Assembly (NCBI GenBank): GCA_963842295.1
Contig: CAWJFY010000011.1
Coordinates: forward strand, 1-64,000
Origin: JAJNBA01 sp963842295
GTDB lineage: Bacteria > Actinomycetota > UBA4738 > HRBIN12
DNA length: 64,000 bases
Direction of reading: 5' to 3'
The notes under the pieces were generated by a model that did no database searches, was not told the DNA's origin, and worked only from the letters and a program-made list of their open reading frames with translations. Shown piece after piece: positions 60,243 through 64,000 of this stretch. Each line of letters opens with the position of its first letter. Positions within the stretch are counted from its first letter, which is position 1. Both the position numbers and the translations under genes were made by a program.

Positions 60243-60833
60243 TCACTCCTCAGCGACCAGCGCGCCGCGCATGCCCGACGTGGCCGTGTACTTGCAGCTG
60301 AACACCAGCACACCGGTTCGCGGGAACACGACCTCGACCTCATCTCGCGACCGCACGCCGCATCGGAGGTCGATGCCCTGTCCCGGCACGCTGAAGTTGT
60401 GAGGACGGGTGCCTTCGTTGTGCAGCTCGATGGTCACCGTCGCTCCGGGCGGGCCCTTCAACACGCTCGGTTCGAAGTAGTCCTCGTCCATCTCCATCTC
60501 GACCGATCCTGCGTCAGGGACGCGAGCGATCCCATGGAGGTTGATCGCCGCTTCCCCGAGCACGATGTGGTCGGGCTCGAGCTCTTCGGGCTCCAATCCG
60601 CCTCGTCGCATGCGACCGACGCCGTAACGCGAATAGCCCTGAGCGCCCGTCTCGGGACGGCAGGGGAAGGCCTCGGGACCCAGGAGGGGTGTTCCAGTCG
60701 GCGGAGTGCTCAGCCCCATGTTGCCGAATCCTGCCCGCGGTTCCTCGACGGCCGCGCGCGTGTCGTCGTTCCCACAGGCGGGAAGTAGGAGCAGGATGAC
60801 GAGAGGCAGGGACGCCATCTTGACGCGCTGCAT
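60243..60833 (-). CDS. Cupredoxin-like lipoprotein
   Basis: 196 residues from ATG 60833: signal MASLPLVILLLLPAC with lipobox LLPAC; then VEMEMDEDYFEPSVLKGPPG and VTIELHNEGTRPHNFSVPGQ, and FSCKYTATSGMRGALVAEE. The HNFSVPG (His) and FSC...M features match a cupredoxin copper site, but the second His found in the usual CxxHxxM loop is missing, replaced by Tyr/Thr. It may bind copper differently or have lost the metal. Convergent with the TetR gene. Confidence 0.75.
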   Translation of the reverse strand: MQRVKMASLPLVILLLLPACGNDDTRAAVEEPRAGFGNMGLSTPPTGTPLLGPEAFPCRPETGAQGYSRYGVGRMRRGGLEPEELEPDHIVLGEAAINLHGIARVPDAGSVEMEMDEDYFEPSVLKGPPGATVTIELHNEGTRPHNFSVPGQGIDLRCGVRSRDEVEVVFPRTGVLVFSCKYTATSGMRGALVAEE

Positions 60834-60971
60834 CGATCTCCTGTCCCGTCGACCTGGGGCGTTGCACACACGATCGGCTTCCACGCCGTCAGTGGCATAC
60901 GGGAGCGGCGGACGATGAGTTCTCGATGAGCCCATTAGGCGGGCAAGCTAACGCAACCGCCGCGGCTCTGG

Positions 60972-61425
60972 CTAGGTGAGGTCGACGGGGAGGCGCTGGT
61001 CGTGCTCGTCGAGGACGAACTGCTCCGACGCGGTGGCGCGGTAGAGGCGATGGCGAGCCGGGGGTAACACGTCCTTCTGTGTCCACCGCCGTAGTCCCTG
61101 CGCCTCTCCCCTTCGAGAGAAGATCTCGATCGCCTCGTCGACCTCGGTGAGCTGCTCGGCGACTTGCCGACATGTAGAGCGCCTTCCATCCACCTGCTTC
61201 GTGCGAGTCGAAGATCACGATGGCCAGCTGCGGACGCGCCGCGAGGTTCCGGGAGTGCCTGGCCTCCGGCGACGAGACCCAGAGGAACGAGCGGTATCCC
61301 ACCGGCGCGTACCAGACGGGCGACGCCCAGGGCGAGCCCTGCTCATCCGCCGTGGCAAGCGTCATGTAGCGATTCGAGTCGATGATCGAGCTCGCCACCG
61401 CTCGAAGGTCGGTCGGATCATCCAT
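60972..61425 (-). pseudogene. PPOX-fold oxidoreductase with one frame change
   Basis: First frame: SSIIDSNRYMTLATADEQGS, PWASPVWYAPVGYRSFLWVS, EARHSRNLAARPQLAIVIFD and GGWKALYMSA, the PPOX split barrel. The normal end VAEQLTEVDEAIEIFSRRGE is in a different frame; removing one A near 61164 would join them (ALYMSAVAEQLTEVDEA). As read the protein changes into unrelated residues. Likely decay or sequence error. Confidence 0.75.
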
Positions 61426-61484
61426 CTCGATCGCAGATAACACCGTGGGGACGGACTTGTCTCACCGATCGCGATGGTGCTATC

Positions 61485-61502
61485 GTATCAATACATTGAT
61501 AC
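61485..61502 (+). promoter_or_regulatory. GntR (YtrA-type) operator
   Basis: GTATCAAT-AC-ATTGATAC, an 18-base palindrome with 8-base arms, 19 bases upstream of the membrane-protein start codon. The downstream partner gene of the operon is a YtrA-like GntR regulator, the obvious binder. Confidence 0.75.
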
Positions 61503-61521
61503 AACAAGTCTGGAGGGCGGC

Positions 61522-62400
61522 ATGGTCGGACCCATCGAGGTTGGCTTCTTCCTCATCGTGGCGGTCCTCATCGCCGTGGTCGTCGTCGCCCGTGGTTTCC
61601 AGGTCGACGAGCACTACATGGCCAGGTGGGCGGATTCGGCGAAGGTAACGCTGACAGACTCGAACCGGCCTGTCGTGCGACGGTACCTGGCATGGAGCCG
61701 TCGCTGTCGGGCGGTGGGCGGCCTCGCTGGCTTCCTCACTCCGGTGATCGTCTCGGCGGTCCTCGGCAGACCGGACGACCCCGGCCCTTGGGCGGTTTCC
61801 TTGCTGGTCGTGGGCTACCTGCTGGGAGCCCTCGTCGCCGAGTTCGTGATCAATCGCCCCGACGACCGCGGGTCTGGAACAGCCCTGCTCGTCCCCAGGA
61901 GGCTGAGTGACTACCTGCCGGCGTACGTGCTGGTCCTGCAGCGGGGCCTCGCGGCCATCGCCCTCTTGATGGTGCCCGTCTACGCGCTGCTGGAGCCACA
62001 CGCTCGCTTCTCCACGCCCAGCGTGGCGGGGGCCGCCGGTTTCGGCGTCGGAGCCGCGTGTCTCGCCGTCTTGATCGAGGTGCTCGAACGGAGGATCGTC
62101 GGTCGCCGTCAGCCCATCACTCACACCTCTGATGTGACGCTCGACGATGCCATGCGGTCGTCGTCGCTGCACGTGCTGGCGGGGGCCGGGATCGCCGTGC
62201 TGATCTTCGTCGCGAGCCTGATGGTCGCGATCTCGGTCGCCACGGTCGCGTCGGAGGCGGTGTCCACGGCGGTCGGCATCGCGTTCATCCTGCTCGTTCT
62301 GCCCACATCGCTCTTCTTCTGGGTCCATCTCGCCAGGCCCAACGGTTTCAGGGTTCGACGGGACGAACGGCTCGGCGCGAGGCGAGAGGTCTCCGGATGA
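61522..62400 (+). CDS. Multi-helix membrane protein of unknown function
   Basis: 292 residues from ATG 61522 (GGAGG upstream). At least six hydrophobic segments, for example GFFLIVAVLIAVVVVARGF and AGIAVLIFVASLMVAISV, with a charged central segment NRPDDRGSGTALLVPRR. Similar genes are often encoded before YtrA-type GntR regulators. It overlaps the regulator by four bases (ATGA). Function unknown. Confidence 0.75.
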   Translation: MVGPIEVGFFLIVAVLIAVVVVARGFQVDEHYMARWADSAKVTLTDSNRPVVRRYLAWSRRCRAVGGLAGFLTPVIVSAVLGRPDDPGPWAVSLLVVGYLLGALVAEFVINRPDDRGSGTALLVPRRLSDYLPAYVLVLQRGLAAIALLMVPVYALLEPHARFSTPSVAGAAGFGVGAACLAVLIEVLERRIVGRRQPITHTSDVTLDDAMRSSSLHVLAGAGIAVLIFVASLMVAISVATVASEAVSTAVGIAFILLVLPTSLFFWVHLARPNGFRVRRDERLGARREVSG

Positions 62401-62792
62401 TCCTCCATGTTGATCCCGGGACGGCCGTGCCGCCGTACGAGCAGATCCGTTCCCAAGTGGCGACCATGGTCACCACCGGCGTTCTCCCGGTCGGCTCCCG
62501 CCTCCCCACGATCCGTCAGCTGTCGAAAGACCTCGGCCTCGCCGGCGGCACGGTGGCGAGGGCCTATCGGGAACTCGAATCGGAGGGGCTCATCGCCACT
62601 CGTGGGCGACATGGATCCTACGTGGCCGAAGTGGACGGCAAGGCACGACGAGGCGTCCCGGTCGAGGCCGTGGCGGACGCAGCGCAAGCGTTCGCGGCAC
62701 GGGTCCGTCAGCTGGGCGCCGACCCGAAGCGCGCGCTCGAGCTCGCCCGGGAGGCGTTCGAGTCTCTCGGCGCGGGTACCGACCTCGGCTGA
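62397..62792 (+). CDS. GntR-family regulator, YtrA type
   Basis: 131 residues: PGTAVPPYEQIRSQVATMVT, LPVGSRLPTIRQLSKDLGLA and GTVARAYRELESEGLIATRG form the GntR winged helix, with only a short C-terminal part, as in the YtrA subfamily (no large effector domain). It is coupled to the membrane-protein gene and probably represses the pair through the palindrome at 61485. Confidence 0.9.
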   Translation: MILHVDPGTAVPPYEQIRSQVATMVTTGVLPVGSRLPTIRQLSKDLGLAGGTVARAYRELESEGLIATRGRHGSYVAEVDGKARRGVPVEAVADAAQAFAARVRQLGADPKRALELAREAFESLGAGTDLG

Positions 62793-62818
62793 GCATCGAC
62801 CGCAGTTAGCATCGGGAC

Positions 62819-63175
62819 ATGGATGCCACCACGATCGCCGAGAGCTTCTCGCGTCATCGCTTCGTGGAGACGTATCCATCGATGCTCGACGACCTCGAAT
62901 GGACGCAGGTCGGGGGGACGCATGTGCGCGGGAAGGACGAGGTCGTCGCCCTGTGCGAGGAGTCGGCGAAGTATCTGGCCGGCGTGCGAACGACGTTCCA
63001 CCGGTTCAAGCTGATCGAGGCCGGCGACTGCGTCGTGATCGACAGTCGAGCCGAGTACGTCGACGACGGTGGATCTTCGACGGTCGCCTCCTGCGACATC
63101 TACGACTTCGACAGCGGGAAGCTCGCCGCGATCACCTCCTACACGGTCGAGCTCCGGTCAGAGTCGACCGGCTAG
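62819..63175 (+). CDS. NTF2/SnoaL-like protein
   Basis: 118 residues: FSRHRFVETYPSMLDDLEWT, THVRGKDEVVALCEESAKYL and VASCDIYDFDSGKLAAITSY, the cone-shaped alpha+beta fold of the NTF2-like/SnoaL group. Typical roles are small ketosteroid-like isomerases or binding proteins; no catalytic residue can be assigned. Confidence 0.8.
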   Translation: MDATTIAESFSRHRFVETYPSMLDDLEWTQVGGTHVRGKDEVVALCEESAKYLAGVRTTFHRFKLIEAGDCVVIDSRAEYVDDGGSSTVASCDIYDFDSGKLAAITSYTVELRSESTG

Positions 63176-63291
63176 CGCAGTCGATCATCGCCTGCGTTCA
63201 CCTTCGTCATCGACGTTCCTCCTCACTCATCACGGTGCGGGCCGGGCAGGTCGCGGCAACCTCCGTAATGTTGGGGAGCAGGAGGTGCTTC

Positions 63292-63843
63292 ATGGCGAAG
63301 CTGATCTACACGGCGATCATGTCGCTCGACGGTTATGTGGCGGACGAGGACGGCAACTTCGATTGGGCCGAGCCGGACGAGGACGTGCACAGCCTCGTCA
63401 ACGACCTCGAAAGACCGATCGGCACCTATCTCTACGGACGCAGGCTCTACGACGTGATGGTCGCGTGGGAGACCATCGACGACGAGCAGCCGTTCATCAA
63501 GGACTACGCGCAGATCTGGCGCGCCGCCGACAAGGTCGTGTACTCCCGGACTCTGGAAGAGGTCTCGAGCGCGAGAACTCGGATCGAGCGGAACTTCGAC
63601 CCCGACGTGATCCGCCGGATGAAGGCGGAGATGGAACGCGACATCGGCGTGGGCGGACCCGAGCTCGCCGGGCAGGCGATCCGGGCGGGGTTGGTCGACG
63701 AGATCCAGCTGTTCCTGTCGCCCGTTGTGGTGGGCGGGGGCACACGTGCCCTCCCGGACAACGTCCGCGTCGAGCTCGAACTCCTGGATGAGCGCCGATT
63801 CGACAACGGCGTGGTGTATCTCCGCTTCCGCACGAAGGCATGA
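63292..63843 (+). CDS. RibD-C/dihydrofolate-reductase-like protein
   Basis: 183 residues: LIYTAIMSLDGYVADEDGNF, GTYLYGRRLYDVMVAWETID, DKVVYSRTLEEVSSARTRIE and IGVGGPELAGQAIRAGLVDE. Intact NADPH-type RibD_C fold; the start has GGAGGTGCTTC before the ATG. One of four such loci here (31481, 32165, 54103, this). Confidence 0.9.
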   Translation: MAKLIYTAIMSLDGYVADEDGNFDWAEPDEDVHSLVNDLERPIGTYLYGRRLYDVMVAWETIDDEQPFIKDYAQIWRAADKVVYSRTLEEVSSARTRIERNFDPDVIRRMKAEMERDIGVGGPELAGQAIRAGLVDEIQLFLSPVVVGGGTRALPDNVRVELELLDERRFDNGVVYLRFRTKA

Positions 63844-63852
63844 AAGGCACCC

Positions 63853-64000
63853 TCAGACGGTGATGACGACCTTCCCCCGCGCCTGCCCCGATTCCAGATA
63901 GCGGATCGCCTCGGGAACCTCGCTCAGCGAGAATGTCCTGTCGATGACCGGCGTGATCTTCCCGGCTTCGATGAGCTCCTTCAGAACGACCAGGCGGTCT
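63853..64000 (-). CDS. MDR-family dehydrogenase, C-terminal part
   Basis: Only the last ~48 residues are inside the window (minus strand; the start lies beyond the edge). KITPVIDRTFSLSEVPEAIR and YLESGQARGKVVITV match the C-terminus of the MDR gene at 58463-59434 (VIDRTYPLIEAPDAIRYLAE then GHAAGKIVITV). A paralogous quinone reductase-like gene. Confidence 0.8.
   Translation of the reverse strand, partial: DRLVVLKELIEAGKITPVIDRTFSLSEVPEAIRYLESGQARGKVVITV

Overview
The window is GC-rich, densely coded DNA that looks like an actinomycetote or a close soil relative. The lineage is an inference. It rests on an F420-type LLM oxidoreductase, several deazaflavin (DDN-type) and PPOX-fold split-barrel proteins, five class III nucleotidyl cyclases, ECF sigma and LAL-type LuxR regulators, and a GAAC-N4-GTTC SOS box of the Gram-positive/actinobacterial type. 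I saw no rRNA, tRNA, CRISPR array, transposase or phage gene.

Layout: 1-5.3 kb holds a partial F420 oxidoreductase, a membrane protein and a minus-strand run of small soil-bacterium enzymes (FmdB zinc ribbon, DinB fold, Rid, AlkZ-like winged helix, PPOX), then a badly frame-broken ScyD-like gene. 5.6-15.3 kb holds a DUF2975/XRE pair behind three phased operators, a frame-damaged LAL regulator, several lipoproteins, a TMEM175-like channel and an ECF sigma factor with its coupled partner. 15.4-25 kb holds a heme peroxidase, a GAF-cyclase, a PIN protein, lipoproteins, a delta-60 repeat protein and a phosphodiesterase with a second 3' end remnant nearby. 25.2-34.4 kb holds an ICMT-like enzyme, PadR/2TM, a HerA-like ATPase, a 1057-residue cyclase-ATPase-TPR protein and an ArsR/SRPBCC/RibD-C cluster. 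34.5-40.3 kb holds an SOS-controlled Y-family polymerase, a serine hydrolase, PPOX, LysE/AraC and a methyltransferase interrupted by one in-frame UGA. 40.4-53.1 kb holds three paralogous cyclases with MerR-like N-termini bracketing a 4.1 kb cassette present twice in tandem (cupin, ABC ATPase and permease on one strand; alpha/beta hydrolase, methyltransferase and DinB fold on the other). 53-64 kb holds an LD-carboxypeptidase, RibD-C proteins, hydrolases, a glycosidase-like protein, MDR/TetR, a cupredoxin-like lipoprotein, a membrane protein/GntR pair and a partial MDR dehydrogenase.

Most genes look like small, locally regulated stress, detoxification and signalling modules, many with a one-component regulator and a readable palindromic operator next to the start codon. 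The two strongest observations are the UGA-interrupted methyltransferase, where a hairpin 17 nt downstream fits a bacterial SECIS layout, and the diverged tandem duplication of a six-gene cassette between cyclase genes. A cautionary theme is the number of frame-broken genes (at least eight loci). They may be real decay or single-base assembly errors, and only reads or homologues can decide.
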